Assembly: GCA_000759755.1 (NCBI GenBank)
Contig: BBMW01000007.1
Span: 62,001 to 126,000 of the forward strand
Source of the DNA: Citrobacter werkmanii NBRC 105721
GTDB taxonomy: Bacteria; Pseudomonadota; Gammaproteobacteria; Enterobacterales; Enterobacteriaceae
DNA: 64,000 bases
Reading direction: 5' to 3'
Position 1 is the stretch's first letter; every line of letters starts with the position of its first letter. Below, one piece after another: positions 47,952 to 58,126 of this stretch. The notes beneath the pieces are model-generated. The model worked only from the letters and a program-made list of their open reading frames with translations, had not been told where the DNA came from and did no database searches. Made by a program: the position numbers and the translations under genes.

Positions 47952-48842
47952 TCAGACTTCAGGCATCAGGCATTCTTGCTCAGCAAGGTTATTTTTAAAC
48001 TGCTTACGATAATCGCTGGGAGTACATCCCACATGCCGCTGAAAAAGTTTGGCAAAATGATCGACGTTTTCATACCCTACCCGCCACGAAATTTCCGCCA
48101 ACGAGGCCTCGGTATTGGTCAGGGAAAATTTCGCCTCTGTCATTCGTCGCTGAATAACATAATTGATGGGTGAAATACGATACTCCCGGGTAAATTCATG
48201 ACAGATATAGCTCACGCTGGCGCGGAATTTTTTAGATAACTGTTCGAGAGTGATCTTTTCGCGGAAATTGTTATTTAAATAGACTAATACATCTTTAATT
48301 AAGACATCTTTTTTAATATATCCCTGTTCAGAGCGGTAAGCATTTTTAAAGTTTTCGTAATATAAAACGGTTAATGCATACGCGAATGCGTCATAAGCAG
48401 AAGATGTCAGGTTGTTCTTACTCTGCGGGAGTATCACCCCCAGTTCATTAAAAATACTCTTAATAACCTCTTTACCCTGACTGACGCTAATGACCGGACA
48501 CGAGTGCGTCTGCAATAGCTGATTATCCTGCCAGCCGTTAAACCGAAAACCATAGAGCGCACAGGTGTAAGTGGTAGCCGGTGCGCTGCTATCAGATGCA
48601 ACCGCATGCAATCGCCCTTGCTCAATCACCACAATGTCCCCGGCATGCGCGACATATAGCGAAGAGTCGATGATTAATCTTGCAACACCCTTTTTGACAT
48701 AGATAAGCTCCGTTTCATTATCATGAACATGATGGCCGGACTCCCAGTTAGGATCATCGCTAATGACGAATCGGGAAAGTCTCGGCGTTTTCCCCTGCTC
48801 AAAAAGGGTCTCCATGGCATTATCAAAGCAGCGTTGATACAT
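47952..48842 (-). CDS. ydiP: YdiP, AraC-family regulator
   Basis: A 296-residue AraC-type regulator. The N-terminal cupin domain (about 30-120, with GHHVHDNETELIYVKKG and ERGRLHAVAS-like stretch) binds the effector, and the double helix-turn-helix is at about 190-285 (ITLEQLSKKFRASVSYICHEF and ISWRVGYENVDHFAKLFQRHVG). I start it at MYQRCFDN, with GGAGGT 5 bp upstream; an in-frame GTG four codons earlier lies inside that site. It is divergent from ydiQRST and converges with ydiFO, and is the likely regulator of both. It ends slightly shorter than E. coli YdiP. Confidence 0.92.
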   Translation of the reverse strand: MYQRCFDNAMETLFEQGKTPRLSRFVISDDPNWESGHHVHDNETELIYVKKGVARLIIDSSLYVAHAGDIVVIEQGRLHAVASDSSAPATTYTCALYGFRFNGWQDNQLLQTHSCPVISVSQGKEVIKSIFNELGVILPQSKNNLTSSAYDAFAYALTVLYYENFKNAYRSEQGYIKKDVLIKDVLVYLNNNFREKITLEQLSKKFRASVSYICHEFTREYRISPINYVIQRRMTEAKFSLTNTEASLAEISWRVGYENVDHFAKLFQRHVGCTPSDYRKQFKNNLAEQECLMPEV

Positions 48843-49316
48843 GACAACCTCCACCTAAAGGCAGTAATTTTGCGAATAATTAATATCGGAAAGCGAAAAC
48901 GATAATGATGTTATACAACGTTATTCCTTGCTGGCGAAACAAAATTATTTGCGTCGACTGCAAGATGATACCTCCTGCCCCGTCGCGCTGTTCTCCACGA
49001 TTATTGCCGTTTTATAAAAAACGAAAAGAATAAATGTTATTAATTCAACATTAACAATTTACATATCAGAAACAAATTAAGCGTATAAACGCTAAAAAAC
49101 AGGATGCATTTCGCAATTATCCTTCCCTGGTTTGTGTGTTCTTTTTTTCTTCAGTACACACTCCCGAGTTCCCGTTTATAAAACAAGCATCCCCGCCTCA
49201 CTTTTTTTTTGCAAGATTGTTGGGAATGAAAACAGATTGCTCCGTCGAAAACAGTCCCCTCTCTGCCGCACACTATTTTCAGTTAATTTTCCCTACTGTG
49301 GATGACTGGAGATGCC
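48843..49316. other. Divergent control region ydiP / ydiQ
   Basis: This 474 bp AT-rich gap separates the divergent regulator and its likely target. Two near-identical motifs, CCGTTTTATAAAAAAC (49007-49022) and CCGTTTATAAAAC (49172-49184), lie 165 bp apart; each is partly palindromic and could be YdiP sites or promoter elements. The region 49030-49100 is rich in A and T. No gene was found. Confidence 0.45.
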
Positions 49317-50081
49317 ATGAAAATAATAACCTGCTTTAAGTTGGTGCCTGAAGAACAGGACATTGTTGTTACCCCACAGCGTTCGCTTAACTTTGACCGG
49401 GCCGACGCCAAAATCAGCCAGTTTGATCTGAATGCGATTGAGGCCGCGGCGCAACTGAGTACGGAAGGTGATGAAATCTTCGCTTTAACCGTGGGCGGCT
49501 CGCTACTGCAAAATTCCAAAGTGCGTAAAGACGTGCTGTCGCGTGGACCAGACAGTTTGTTCATGGTGCAGGATCCACAGCTGGAGCATTCATTGCCCCG
49601 CGACACCGCTCAGGCGCTGGCCTGCGCGGCCAAAAATATGAATTTCGACCTGATGCTGTTCGGCGAAGGATCGGGGGATATCTACGCCCAACAGGTTGGC
49701 TTACTGGTTGGCGAACTGTTGCAACTCCCGGTGATTAACGCCGTCAGCAACATCCAACGTAACGGCGACCGCATTATGGTTGAGCGCACGCTGGAAGATG
49801 AGGTCGAAGTGATTGACCTGCCGCTTCCCGCTGTACTCTGCGTAACCTCGGATATCAACACGCCGCGTATTCCCTCAATGAAAGCCATTCTCGGCGCGGG
49901 TAAAAAGCCCGTCACGCCGTGGCAAGCCAGCGATATTGGCTGGACGCCTGCGTCACCATTAGCAGAACTGGTGAGCCTCACCGTACCGCCACAAACAGAA
50001 CGTAAGCACATCATTCTGGAAAATGACTCAGCTGAAGCCATAGCCGAACTGGCGGAACACCTGAAAAAAGCCCTGAACTAA
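49317..50081 (+). CDS. ydiQ: YdiQ, electron transfer flavoprotein beta-like subunit (FixA type)
   Basis: A 254-residue protein, the E. coli length when started at MKIITCFKLVPEEQ with CTGGAG 6 bp upstream. It carries ALTVGGSLLQNSKVRKDVLSRG, the ETF-beta fold region, and PRIPSMKAILGAGKKP, the recognition loop of FixA. With YdiR it forms a heterodimer taking electrons from acyl-CoA dehydrogenases such as YdiO. Confidence 0.95.
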   Translation: MKIITCFKLVPEEQDIVVTPQRSLNFDRADAKISQFDLNAIEAAAQLSTEGDEIFALTVGGSLLQNSKVRKDVLSRGPDSLFMVQDPQLEHSLPRDTAQALACAAKNMNFDLMLFGEGSGDIYAQQVGLLVGELLQLPVINAVSNIQRNGDRIMVERTLEDEVEVIDLPLPAVLCVTSDINTPRIPSMKAILGAGKKPVTPWQASDIGWTPASPLAELVSLTVPPQTERKHIILENDSAEAIAELAEHLKKALN

Positions 50082-50102
50082 GCTCAACGGAGAGAAATTG
50101 TC

Positions 50103-51038
50103 ATGAGTAAATTAGCTAACGTATGGGTGTTCAGCGATAACGTAGAACGCTACGCAGAATTAATGACAGGCGCGCGCCAGTGGGGTGAACACGTCCATCT
50201 AATTGTCCAAGGCAGCGAACAGGCTAATCAGGTCAAACCTCTGGGTGCCGATGAGATAATCGTGCTCGAAGCCCCCTCCGGTTTACAGCGTGTAGAAAAT
50301 TACGCCGAAACCATCGCAGCGCTGATGCAAGAACACGCCGGAATGCTGTTGATGCCCGCCACAAAGCGCGCGAAATCACTTGGGGCACGGTTAAGCATCC
50401 AACTCAATGCCGCGATGGTTAACGACGCAATATCGGTGACGCTTGAGGATAACACCGTATTCGCAGAGCACCGCATGTATGGTGGTCTGGCATTCGGCAA
50501 AGAAAAAATCAAAAGCGCGCTGGCAATTATCACGCTAGCCCCAGGCCTGCTTGAACCCGTAGCGGAAAACGCATCGCACAATTGCCCTGTTGTCTCGGCA
50601 GCTTACATCGCACCGCTTCATGAAATTATGTGTCAGGAACGTCGCGCCAAATCCGTGAGCAGCGTGGACCTCAGTAAAGCAAAACGTGTGGTTGGTGTGG
50701 GTCGCGGCCTGGTTGCGCAACACGATCTGGAGATGGTGCACCAGCTGGCATCCGTACTGGGGGCTGAAGTGGGTTGTTCGCGCCCGATTGCCGAAGGCGA
50801 AAACTGGATGGAGCGCGAACGCTACATTGGCGTTTCTGGTGTGTTACTGAAGTCAGACCTTTATCTGACGCTGGGCATCTCAGGACAAATTCAACACATG
50901 GTCGGCGGTAATGGCGCGAAAGTCATTGTCGCTATCAACAAAGACAAGAAAGCCCCTATTTTCAATTACGCCGATTACGGCCTGGTAGGCGACATCTACA
51001 AAGTTGTTCCGGCCCTTATCGAACATCTCAGCCGCTAA
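50103..51038 (+). CDS. ydiR: YdiR, electron transfer flavoprotein alpha-like subunit (FixB type)
   Basis: A 311-residue protein. The N-terminal domain (1-185) is Rossmann-like, and the C-terminal FAD domain has VGVGRGLVAQHDLEM, GCSRPIAEGENW, YIGVSGVLLKSDLY, GISGQIQHMVG and IVAINKDKKAPIFNYADYGLVGD, the FixB consensus stretches. It partners with YdiQ. The gene is 21 bp after ydiQ, with a GGAGA site 9 bp before the start. Confidence 0.95.
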   Translation: MSKLANVWVFSDNVERYAELMTGARQWGEHVHLIVQGSEQANQVKPLGADEIIVLEAPSGLQRVENYAETIAALMQEHAGMLLMPATKRAKSLGARLSIQLNAAMVNDAISVTLEDNTVFAEHRMYGGLAFGKEKIKSALAIITLAPGLLEPVAENASHNCPVVSAAYIAPLHEIMCQERRAKSVSSVDLSKAKRVVGVGRGLVAQHDLEMVHQLASVLGAEVGCSRPIAEGENWMERERYIGVSGVLLKSDLYLTLGISGQIQHMVGGNGAKVIVAINKDKKAPIFNYADYGLVGDIYKVVPALIEHLSR

Positions 51039-51093
51039 TCCCCCATTTAACGCACATCTCCCGCTGCCTTGCGGCGGGAAAGGAGCATAAAGC

Positions 51094-52383
51094 ATGTCAG
51101 ATGAAAAATTTGATGCCATTGTGGTCGGTGCTGGCGTGGCGGGTACCGTTGCAGGCTACGTTATGGCGAAGGCCGGGCTGGAGGTGCTGGTCATCGAACG
51201 CGGAAACAGTGCGGGCAGTAAAAATATGACCGGTGGGCGACTCTACGCGCATAGTCTGGAACGCATCATGCCAGGATTCGCGCAGGAAGCACCACTCGAA
51301 CGTAAAGTGACCCGCGAAAAAATATCCTTCCTGACCGAAGAGAGCGCCGTAACGCTCGACTTTCATCGGGAAAAAGACAACGCGCCAGCGCAGGATTCTT
51401 ACACCGTGTTGCGCAACCGGCTTGATCCCTGGCTGATGGAAAAAGCAGAACAGGCAGGCGCGCAGTTCATCCCCGGCGTCCGCGTTGATGCGCTGATCCG
51501 CGAAGGTACCAGAGTCACCGGCGTGCAAGCCGGTGACGATATCCTCGAAGCCAATATTGTCATCCTGGCCGATGGCGTCAACTCAATATTAGGACGGTCG
51601 CTGGGGATGATCCCTCCCTCTTCTGCTCACCACTATGCTGTTGGCGTAAAGGAGTTGATCGGCTTACCTCCGGCTGTGATTGCAGATCGATTCAACCTCT
51701 CAGGCGATGAAGGCGCAGCCTGGCTGTTTGCCGGTTCACCGTCCGATGGACTGATGGGGGGAGGCTTTCTGTATACCAACCAGGACTCGGTCTCTCTGGG
51801 GCTGGTATGCGGGCTGGGGGATATTGCTCACGCGACGAAAAGTATTCCGCAGATGCTGGAAGACTTTAAGCAACACCCGACTATTCGTCCGCTGATTGCG
51901 GGAGGAGAACTGCTGGAGTATTCCGCACATATGGTGCCGGAAGGCGGGCTGGCAATGGTACCCAAACTGGTTGATGACGGCGTAATGATCGTCGGCGATG
52001 CCGCGGGTTTCTGTCTGAATCTGGGTTACACGGTGCGTGGTATGGATTTAGCAATAGCCTCCGCAGAAGCCGCCGCCCAAACCGCCATTGCAGCCAAAGA
52101 ACGCCGGGACTTCTCCGCCAGCAGCCTGATGGACTACAAACGCGCCCTTGAACGGGGCTGTGTGATGCGTGATTTACAGCATTTTCGCAAGATCCCGGCG
52201 CTGATGGAAAACCCGCGCCTGTTCACCCAATACCCTCGCATGGTCGCGGATATCATGAACGATATGTTCACCGTTGACGGACGCCCGAACCAACCGATTC
52301 GTAAGATGATGATGTCCCATGCGAAGAAAATTGGGTTGATGAACTTACTGAAAGACGGCATCAAGGGGGCAACTGCGCTATGA
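51094..52383 (+). CDS. ydiS: YdiS, FixC-like flavoprotein (ETF:quinone oxidoreductase)
   Basis: A 429-residue FAD protein. The N-terminal dinucleotide motif VVGAGVAGTVAGYVMAKAG and the second motif VGDAAGFCLNLGYTVRGMD near residue 300 fix FAD. FixC-type enzymes hand electrons from ETF to the quinone pool. Its last 4 bp overlap ydiT, which supplies the ferredoxin. It follows ydiR by 55 bp, with AAGGAG before the start. Confidence 0.95.
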   Translation: MSDEKFDAIVVGAGVAGTVAGYVMAKAGLEVLVIERGNSAGSKNMTGGRLYAHSLERIMPGFAQEAPLERKVTREKISFLTEESAVTLDFHREKDNAPAQDSYTVLRNRLDPWLMEKAEQAGAQFIPGVRVDALIREGTRVTGVQAGDDILEANIVILADGVNSILGRSLGMIPPSSAHHYAVGVKELIGLPPAVIADRFNLSGDEGAAWLFAGSPSDGLMGGGFLYTNQDSVSLGLVCGLGDIAHATKSIPQMLEDFKQHPTIRPLIAGGELLEYSAHMVPEGGLAMVPKLVDDGVMIVGDAAGFCLNLGYTVRGMDLAIASAEAAAQTAIAAKERRDFSASSLMDYKRALERGCVMRDLQHFRKIPALMENPRLFTQYPRMVADIMNDMFTVDGRPNQPIRKMMMSHAKKIGLMNLLKDGIKGATAL

Positions 52384-52673
52384 GTCAGGACAATACCGTT
52401 AACGTCGACGTCAAGCTGGGCGTCAATAAATTCAATGTCGATGAAGGTCACCCGCACATTATTCTGGCCGAACATCCCGACCTTAACGAATTTCGCAAAC
52501 TGCTGAAGGCCTGTCCCGCCGGACTGTATAAGCAGGACGAGAGTGGAAATATTCATTTTGATTCTGCTGGCTGCCTGGAATGTGGCACCTGTCGGGTGCT
52601 GTGCGGCGATACGATCCTCGAACAATGGGAGTATCCGGCAGGAACATTTGGCATTGATTTCCGCTACGGCTAA
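52380..52673 (+). CDS. ydiT: YdiT, FixX-like ferredoxin
   Basis: A 97-residue protein. The C-terminal half has CPAGLYKQDE, and CLECGTCRVLCG holds a single [4Fe-4S] cluster with the earlier Cys. It works with YdiS in the FixCX pattern. The start overlaps the ydiS stop, and 81 bp separate it from fadK. Confidence 0.94.
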   Translation: MSQDNTVNVDVKLGVNKFNVDEGHPHIILAEHPDLNEFRKLLKACPAGLYKQDESGNIHFDSAGCLECGTCRVLCGDTILEQWEYPAGTFGIDFRYG

Positions 52674-52754
52674 CGGATTGAGCCGTTGCACCCCGGATCG
52701 GCCTCCACGGCCAATCCGGTCAGACGTATGCCGATATTATCCTGGGAATAACGA

Positions 52755-54392
52755 ATGAGTATCACACTAACATTTAACGCCGAACGTCGCGAAGCCTGGC
52801 GACAACAAGGTTTATGGGGAGATGCTTCGCTTGGCGATTACTGGAACCAAACAGCCAGAGCCATGCCGGATAAAATCGCCGTGGTTGATAATCATGGCGC
52901 TTCATATACCTATGCCGCACTCGACGGTGCCGCCAGCAGTCTGGCGAGCTGGTTTTTAGCCTGCGGTATTCAACCCGGCGATCGCGTCGCTTTCCAGTTG
53001 CCGGGCTGGTGCGAATTTACCATTATTTATCTGGCCTGCCTGAAAACCGGAGCCGTTTCCGTCCCGTTACTACCCGCCTGGCGCGAAGCGGAGTTGGTAT
53101 GGGTATTGAATAAATGCAAAGCGAAGATTTTTTTCGCACCTACCCTGTTTAAACAAAGCCGACCGGTCGATTTGATCCTCCCCTTACAAAACCAGTTACC
53201 GCATCTGCAACAGATTGTCGCCGTGGATAAACTGGCGCCGGCAACCACCTCGCAGGCGCTCAGCCAACTGCTTTTAGCCCCGCCGTTGAGTCAAACGATT
53301 AACGTCCACGCGGATGAACTGGCAGCGGTACTGTTTACCTCCGGGACCGAGGGAATGCCGAAAGGCGTAATGTTAACTCACAATAACATTCTTGCCAGCG
53401 AACGCGCCTACTGCGCCCGTCTCAATCTCACCTGGCAAGATGTGTTTTTAATGCCCGCGCCGCTTGGCCACGCTACCGGTTTTCTGCACGGCGTTACCGC
53501 ACCATTTTTAATCGGCGCACGCAGCGTGTTGTTGGATATTTTTACTCCAGACGCCTGTCTCGATCTGCTGGAGCAACAGCACTGCACCTGCGTACTCGGC
53601 GCAACGCCATTTGTCTATGACATGTTGTGTCGCATGGAAAAACGATCCTGTGATCTCTCATCGCTGCGCTTTTTTCTATGCGGAGGTACCACCATTCCGC
53701 AAAAGATTGCCCGTGACTGCCAACGGCTCGGCATTAAATTGTTAAGCATATATGGCTCAACGGAGAGCTCGCCGCATGCGCTGGTCAATCTCGATGATTC
53801 ACCTTCCCGCATGATGACCACCGACGGCTATGCTGCCGCAGGGGTCGAAATAAAAGTCGTCGATGAAGCGCGCAATACCCTGCCCGCAGGAGTAGAAGGT
53901 GAAGAAGCCTCGCGTGGTCCCAATGTTTTTATGGGCTACCTCGATGAACCCGAACTGACCGCCCGTGCGCTGGATAAAGAGGGTTGGTATTACAGTGGCG
54001 ACTTATGCCGGATGGACGACGCGGGATACATCAAAATCACCGGGCGTAAAAAAGATATTATTGTGCGCGGTGGGGAAAATATCAGCAGCCGCGAGGTGGA
54101 GGATATTTTATTACAGCATCCACGCATTCATGATGCCTGCGTTGTCGCGATGCCGGACGAACGGTTAGGTGAAAGGTCGTGCGCTTATGTAGTACTAAAA
54201 GCCCCGCATCATTCGCTGTCGCTGGAATCTGTCGTCGCCTTTTTTAGCCGCAAACGGGTGGCAAAGTATAAATACCCGGAGCATATCGTGGTTGTCGAGA
54301 AGTTACCGCGCACAGCGTCCGGTAAGATACAAAAATACCAGTTGCGTCAGGATATTATTAAACGTTTGAGCATGGAGAGTGTTGCAGGATAG
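52755..54392 (+). CDS. fadK: FadK (YdiD), short-chain acyl-CoA synthetase
   Basis: A 545-residue AMP-forming acyl-CoA synthetase. The P-loop motif is LFTSGTEGMPKGVM near residue 190, followed by YGSTESSPHAL, GWYYSGDL, and the terminal GRKKDIIVRGGENIS and PRTASGKIQKYQLR with the catalytic Lys. E. coli FadK prefers short-chain fatty acids and is used anaerobically. It is the last gene of the ydiQRST group and supplies the acyl-CoA used by YdiF and YdiO. Confidence 0.95.
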   Translation: MSITLTFNAERREAWRQQGLWGDASLGDYWNQTARAMPDKIAVVDNHGASYTYAALDGAASSLASWFLACGIQPGDRVAFQLPGWCEFTIIYLACLKTGAVSVPLLPAWREAELVWVLNKCKAKIFFAPTLFKQSRPVDLILPLQNQLPHLQQIVAVDKLAPATTSQALSQLLLAPPLSQTINVHADELAAVLFTSGTEGMPKGVMLTHNNILASERAYCARLNLTWQDVFLMPAPLGHATGFLHGVTAPFLIGARSVLLDIFTPDACLDLLEQQHCTCVLGATPFVYDMLCRMEKRSCDLSSLRFFLCGGTTIPQKIARDCQRLGIKLLSIYGSTESSPHALVNLDDSPSRMMTTDGYAAAGVEIKVVDEARNTLPAGVEGEEASRGPNVFMGYLDEPELTARALDKEGWYYSGDLCRMDDAGYIKITGRKKDIIVRGGENISSREVEDILLQHPRIHDACVVAMPDERLGERSCAYVVLKAPHHSLSLESVVAFFSRKRVAKYKYPEHIVVVEKLPRTASGKIQKYQLRQDIIKRLSMESVAG

Positions 54393-54403
54393 AGTGCCGG
54401 ATG

Positions 54404-54454
54404 GCGATGCTAACGCATCTTATCCGGCCTACGTTGAATAGGCCGGATAAGGCA
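54404..54454. repeat. BIME with two REP units between fadK and ppsA
   Basis: GTGCCGGATGGCGATGC and the following TTATCCGGCCTACGTTGAATAGGCCGGATAAGGC form two REP units in opposite orientation, between the convergent ends of fadK and ppsA. The second is a strong hairpin (TATCCGGCCTA with TAGGCCGGATA). Confidence 0.8.
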
Positions 54455-54459
54455 TGATG

Positions 54460-56838
54460 TTACTTGTTCAGTTCAGCCAGGCTCAGCCAGGTCTGTACGA
54501 CTGTGTCCGGGTTCAGCGACAGACTGTCGATCCCCTCTTCCATCAGCCAGGCCGCGAAGTCTTCGTGGTCAGAAGGTCCCTGACCACAAATACCCACGTA
54601 TTTGCCCTGTTTCTTAGCAGCGCGAATCGCCATCGACAGCAGCGCTTTCACCGCGTCGTTACGCTCATCAAACAGTTCAGAAACCACACCCGAGTCACGG
54701 TCCAGGCCCAGCGCCAGCTGCGTCATGTCGTTTGAGCCGATGGAGAAGCCATCGAAGTACTCAAGGAACTGTTCTGCCAACAGGGCGTTAGACGGGATCT
54801 CGCACATCATGATGATCTTCAGGCCATTCTCGCCGCGTTTCAGCCCCTGACGCGCCAGCTCTTCAACCACCGCTTTCGCCTGGGCAACGGTACGTACAAA
54901 CGGTACCATCACTTCAACGTTAGTCAGACCCATGTCGTTACGGACACGTTTCACCGCGTCACATTCCAGTGCGAAACAGTCGCGGAAGCTGTCTGAAACG
55001 TAACGGCCCGCCCCGCGGAAGCCCAGCATTGGGTTCTCTTCGTGCGGTTCATAACGCTCACCGCCAACCAGGTTAGCATATTCGTTGGACTTAAAGTCCG
55101 ACATACGCACGATGACGCGTTTCGGATAAAACGCCGCGCCCAGCGTCGCGATCCCTTCCGTCAGACGACCAACGTAGAATTCACGCGGAGAGTCGAAACC
55201 TTTCATCATGCCGCGGATTTCATTTTGCAGCTCAGGCGTCTGGTCATCAAACTCCAACAGCGCACGAGGGTGCACGCCGATCATGCGGTTAATGATAAAT
55301 TCCAGGCGCGCCAGACCAACGCCTTCGTTCGGCAGGCAGGCAAAGTCGAAAGCCCGGTCCGGGTTGCCGACGTTCATCATCACCTTCAATGGCAGATCCG
55401 GCATAGTCTCCACGCTGGAGCTCTTCACGCTGAAATCAAGCATCTCAGCGTAAACATAACCGGTGTCGCCTTCGGCGCAGGAGACAGTGACCTTCTCACC
55501 ATCCTTCATGCGCTCAGTGGCATCGCCACAGCCAACCACGGCAGGGATCCCCAGCTCACGGGCAATGATCGCCGCGTGACAGGTACGGCCGCCACGGTTG
55601 GTCACAATCGCTGCCGCTTTCTTCATGATCGGTTCCCAGTCCGGGTCGGTCATATCAGTCACCAGTACGTCGCCGGGCTCAATACGGTTCATTTCGCTGA
55701 TGTCGTGAATAACTTTGACCGGACCGGCGCCAATGCGGTGACCGATGGCGCGACCTTCCGCAATAATTTTACCCTGGGCGTGCAGCGTATACCGCTCCAT
55801 CACCTGCCCGCGAGAACGCACGGTTTCCGGACGAGCCTGAACAATGAACAGCTTGCCTGTATGACCGTCTTTCGCCCATTCGATGTCCATCGGACGACCG
55901 TAGTGCTTCTCGATCTGTACCGCCTGCTTCGCCAGTTCCTGCACTTCGTCATTGGTCAGAGAGAAAATATCGCGCTGTTCCTGCGGCACATCCTCAATGG
56001 TCACCTGCTTACCGTGTTCCTGGGTTGGCGCGTAGACCATACGGATTTTTTTCGATCCCATGGTGCGACGAACGATAGCCGGACGGTTAGCCGCCAGAGT
56101 CGGTTTGTGCACGTAGAACTCATCCGGGTTAACGGCCCCCTGCACCACCATCTCGCCCAGGCCCCATGCGGAAGTGATAAACACCACCTGGTCGAAACCG
56201 GATTCGGTATCGATGGAGAACATAACGCCTGAGGACGCAAGGTCGGAGCGCACCATCCGCTGGACGCCAGCAGAAAGCGCCACGCCACGGTGGTCATAGC
56301 CCTGGTGAACACGATAAGAGATCGCGCGGTCGTTAAACAGCGAAGCAAATACGTGTTTGATAGCGACCAGGACAGCATCGAAGCCCTGGACGTTGAGGAA
56401 GGTTTCCTGCTGACCTGCAAATGACGCATCTGGCATATCTTCTGCGGTGGCGGAAGAACGCACGGCAAAAGAGGCATGGGCATCGTCTGCTGACAGCTGC
56501 GCGTAGGCATCGCGGACGGCATTTTCCAGCTCCGGCTGGAAAGGAGTGTCGATAATCCACTGGCGGATCTGTGCCCCGGCTTTCGCAAGCTCGGTAACAT
56601 CATCAATATCCGTTTTATCCAGCAGCTCATAAATGCGCTGGTTTACACCGCTTTGGTCCAGAAACTGGTTAAACGCATCGGCGGTTGTTGCAAAACCATT
56701 CGGTACGGAAACACCCATACCGGAAAGGTTAGTAATCATTTCACCCAGGGAGGCATTTTTGCCCCCAACTCTGTCTACATCATTCATGCCGAGTTGGTTA
56801 TACCAAAGCACCAGCGGTGACGAGCCATTGTTGGACAT
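54460..56838 (-). CDS. ppsA: Phosphoenolpyruvate synthase
   Basis: A 792-residue enzyme, the E. coli length when started at [12 protein letters not shown]; an in-frame start 13 codons earlier has no Shine-Dalgarno sequence. It makes phosphoenolpyruvate from pyruvate and ATP in gluconeogenesis. The N-terminal ATP-grasp domain begins [10 protein letters not shown], and the phosphorylated His421 is in [11 protein letters not shown]. The C-terminal domain has [19 protein letters not shown] and [11 protein letters not shown], and the PEP-binding Cys in [13 protein letters not shown]. PpsR (next gene, divergent) controls its activity by phosphorylation of a threonine next to the active His. Confidence 0.98.
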   Translation of the reverse strand: MSNNGSSPLVLWYNQLGMNDVDRVGGKNASLGEMITNLSGMGVSVPNGFATTADAFNQFLDQSGVNQRIYELLDKTDIDDVTELAKAGAQIRQWIIDTPFQPELENAVRDAYAQLSADDAHASFAVRSSATAEDMPDASFAGQQETFLNVQGFDAVLVAIKHVFASLFNDRAISYRVHQGYDHRGVALSAGVQRMVRSDLASSGVMFSIDTESGFDQVVFITSAWGLGEMVVQGAVNPDEFYVHKPTLAANRPAIVRRTMGSKKIRMVYAPTQEHGKQVTIEDVPQEQRDIFSLTNDEVQELAKQAVQIEKHYGRPMDIEWAKDGHTGKLFIVQARPETVRSRGQVMERYTLHAQGKIIAEGRAIGHRIGAGPVKVIHDISEMNRIEPGDVLVTDMTDPDWEPIMKKAAAIVTNRGGRTCHAAIIARELGIPAVVGCGDATERMKDGEKVTVSCAEGDTGYVYAEMLDFSVKSSSVETMPDLPLKVMMNVGNPDRAFDFACLPNEGVGLARLEFIINRMIGVHPRALLEFDDQTPELQNEIRGMMKGFDSPREFYVGRLTEGIATLGAAFYPKRVIVRMSDFKSNEYANLVGGERYEPHEENPMLGFRGAGRYVSDSFRDCFALECDAVKRVRNDMGLTNVEVMVPFVRTVAQAKAVVEELARQGLKRGENGLKIIMMCEIPSNALLAEQFLEYFDGFSIGSNDMTQLALGLDRDSGVVSELFDERNDAVKALLSMAIRAAKKQGKYVGICGQGPSDHEDFAAWLMEEGIDSLSLNPDTVVQTWLSLAELNK

Positions 56839-56920
56839 CGAACAATCCTTATATATGAACGAGGTTAGGAAACTCAATTTTGCGTATTTATCTTTGCATA
56901 TTTACCGCGGCGAAAAAAAC

Positions 56921-56934
56921 GGTGAATCGTTCAA
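56921..56934 (+). promoter_or_regulatory. Cra (FruR) operator upstream of ppsA
   Basis: GGTGAATCGTTCAA matches the Cra consensus RSTGAAWCSNTHHW at every position. It lies 83 bp upstream of the ppsA start, in the position where Cra activates this gene in E. coli. Confidence 0.8.
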
Positions 56935-57166
56935 GCAACTTTATTTTTTATTTTTTAAGATTGTTTCCGCATTTGCGCAAACCCGCAAGCGACAGGGGAT
57001 CACCACAAAAACTATCGGTATAAACATTTGTTCCGAAAAATGAAATGTACTTTTCATTAAATATAAAAATAGCGTTTCAGTTTATAAAAGTGATAGCGCA
57101 ATATTCGCTTCTGGCGAATTTTAATTTATGCTTTCAGAGAATTATGTCTGCCCCAGGATGCACAAA

Positions 57167-58000
57167 ATGGATAATGCTGTTGATCGTCACGTTTTTTATA
57201 TTTCTGATGGTACGGCCATCACCGCCGAGGTATTGGGCCACGCGGTAATGTCGCAATTTCCGGTCACTATCAACAGCATTACGCTGCCGTTTGTTGAAAA
57301 CGAGAGTCGCGCGCGCGCGGTTAAAGACCAGATTGATGCCATTTACCAACAAACCGGCGTGCGCCCTCTGGTGTTTTACTCCATCGTCTTGCCGGAAATC
57401 CGCTCAATCATTCTGCAAAGCGAGGGGTTTTGTCAGGATATCGTGCAGGCGCTGGTCGCCCCATTGCAGCAAGAGATGAAGCTCGACCCAACGCCGATAG
57501 CCCATCGTACCCACGGCCTGAATCCCGGCAACCTCAACAAGTACGATGCGCGTATTGCCGCCATTGATTACACTCTTGCCCATGACGATGGTATTTCGTT
57601 GCGCAACCTCGATCAGGCGCAGGTGATCCTGCTCGGCGTTTCCCGTTGCGGCAAAACCCCGACCAGTTTGTATCTGGCCATGCAGTTTGGTATCCGCGCG
57701 GCCAACTACCCCTTTATTGCCGATGATATGGATAACCTGGTGCTGCCCACGTCCCTGAAGCCGCTGCAGCATAAACTGTTCGGCCTGACCATCGACCCCG
57801 AACGCCTGGCGGCGATCCGCGAAGAGCGACGGGAGAACAGCCGTTACGCCTCTCTGCGCCAGTGTCGGATGGAAGTTGCCGAAGTGGAAGCACTGTACCG
57901 GAAAAATCAGATCCCATGGTTGAACAGTACCAATTACTCGGTAGAAGAGATTGCCACCAAGATCCTCGACATTATGGGGCTGAATCGCCGCATGTACTAG
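57167..58000 (+). CDS. ppsR: PpsR (YdiA), PEP synthase regulatory kinase/phosphotransferase
   Basis: A 277-residue protein identical in length to E. coli PpsR when started at [20 protein letters not shown] lies about 9 bp upstream. The DUF299 family P-loop is [14 protein letters not shown] near residue 152. It inactivates PpsA by ADP-dependent phosphorylation and reactivates it by phosphorolysis. It is divergent from ppsA with about 328 bp between. Its stop codon is inside the TrpR operator of aroH. Confidence 0.96.
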   Translation: MDNAVDRHVFYISDGTAITAEVLGHAVMSQFPVTINSITLPFVENESRARAVKDQIDAIYQQTGVRPLVFYSIVLPEIRSIILQSEGFCQDIVQALVAPLQQEMKLDPTPIAHRTHGLNPGNLNKYDARIAAIDYTLAHDDGISLRNLDQAQVILLGVSRCGKTPTSLYLAMQFGIRAANYPFIADDMDNLVLPTSLKPLQHKLFGLTIDPERLAAIREERRENSRYASLRQCRMEVAEVEALYRKNQIPWLNSTNYSVEEIATKILDIMGLNRRMY

Positions 58001-58035
58001 AATGCTAGTGCATTGGTTCGATTTTTTGTTATTAT
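57994..58035 (+). promoter_or_regulatory. aroH promoter and TrpR operator
   Basis: GTACTAG-AATG-CTAGTGC at 57994-58011 is the TrpR operator with both CTAG half sites. TATTAT at 58030-58035 is the -10, so the operator covers the -35 region, as in E. coli. The left end overlaps the stop codon of ppsR. Confidence 0.8.
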
Positions 58036-58126
58036 GCTCGCCACCAGGCCGGATGAGTGTGATATTGTGATGCACATCACTTCCCGGTAGTCCTGCCGTT
58101 GAAGCAACAAATTTCTGAGACAAGTA

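Noticed and set aside
55042-56232. Antisense open frame of 396 codons opposite ppsA
   Set aside because: Shadow of the highly biased ppsA gene; composition is His/Arg-rich and has no conserved domain.
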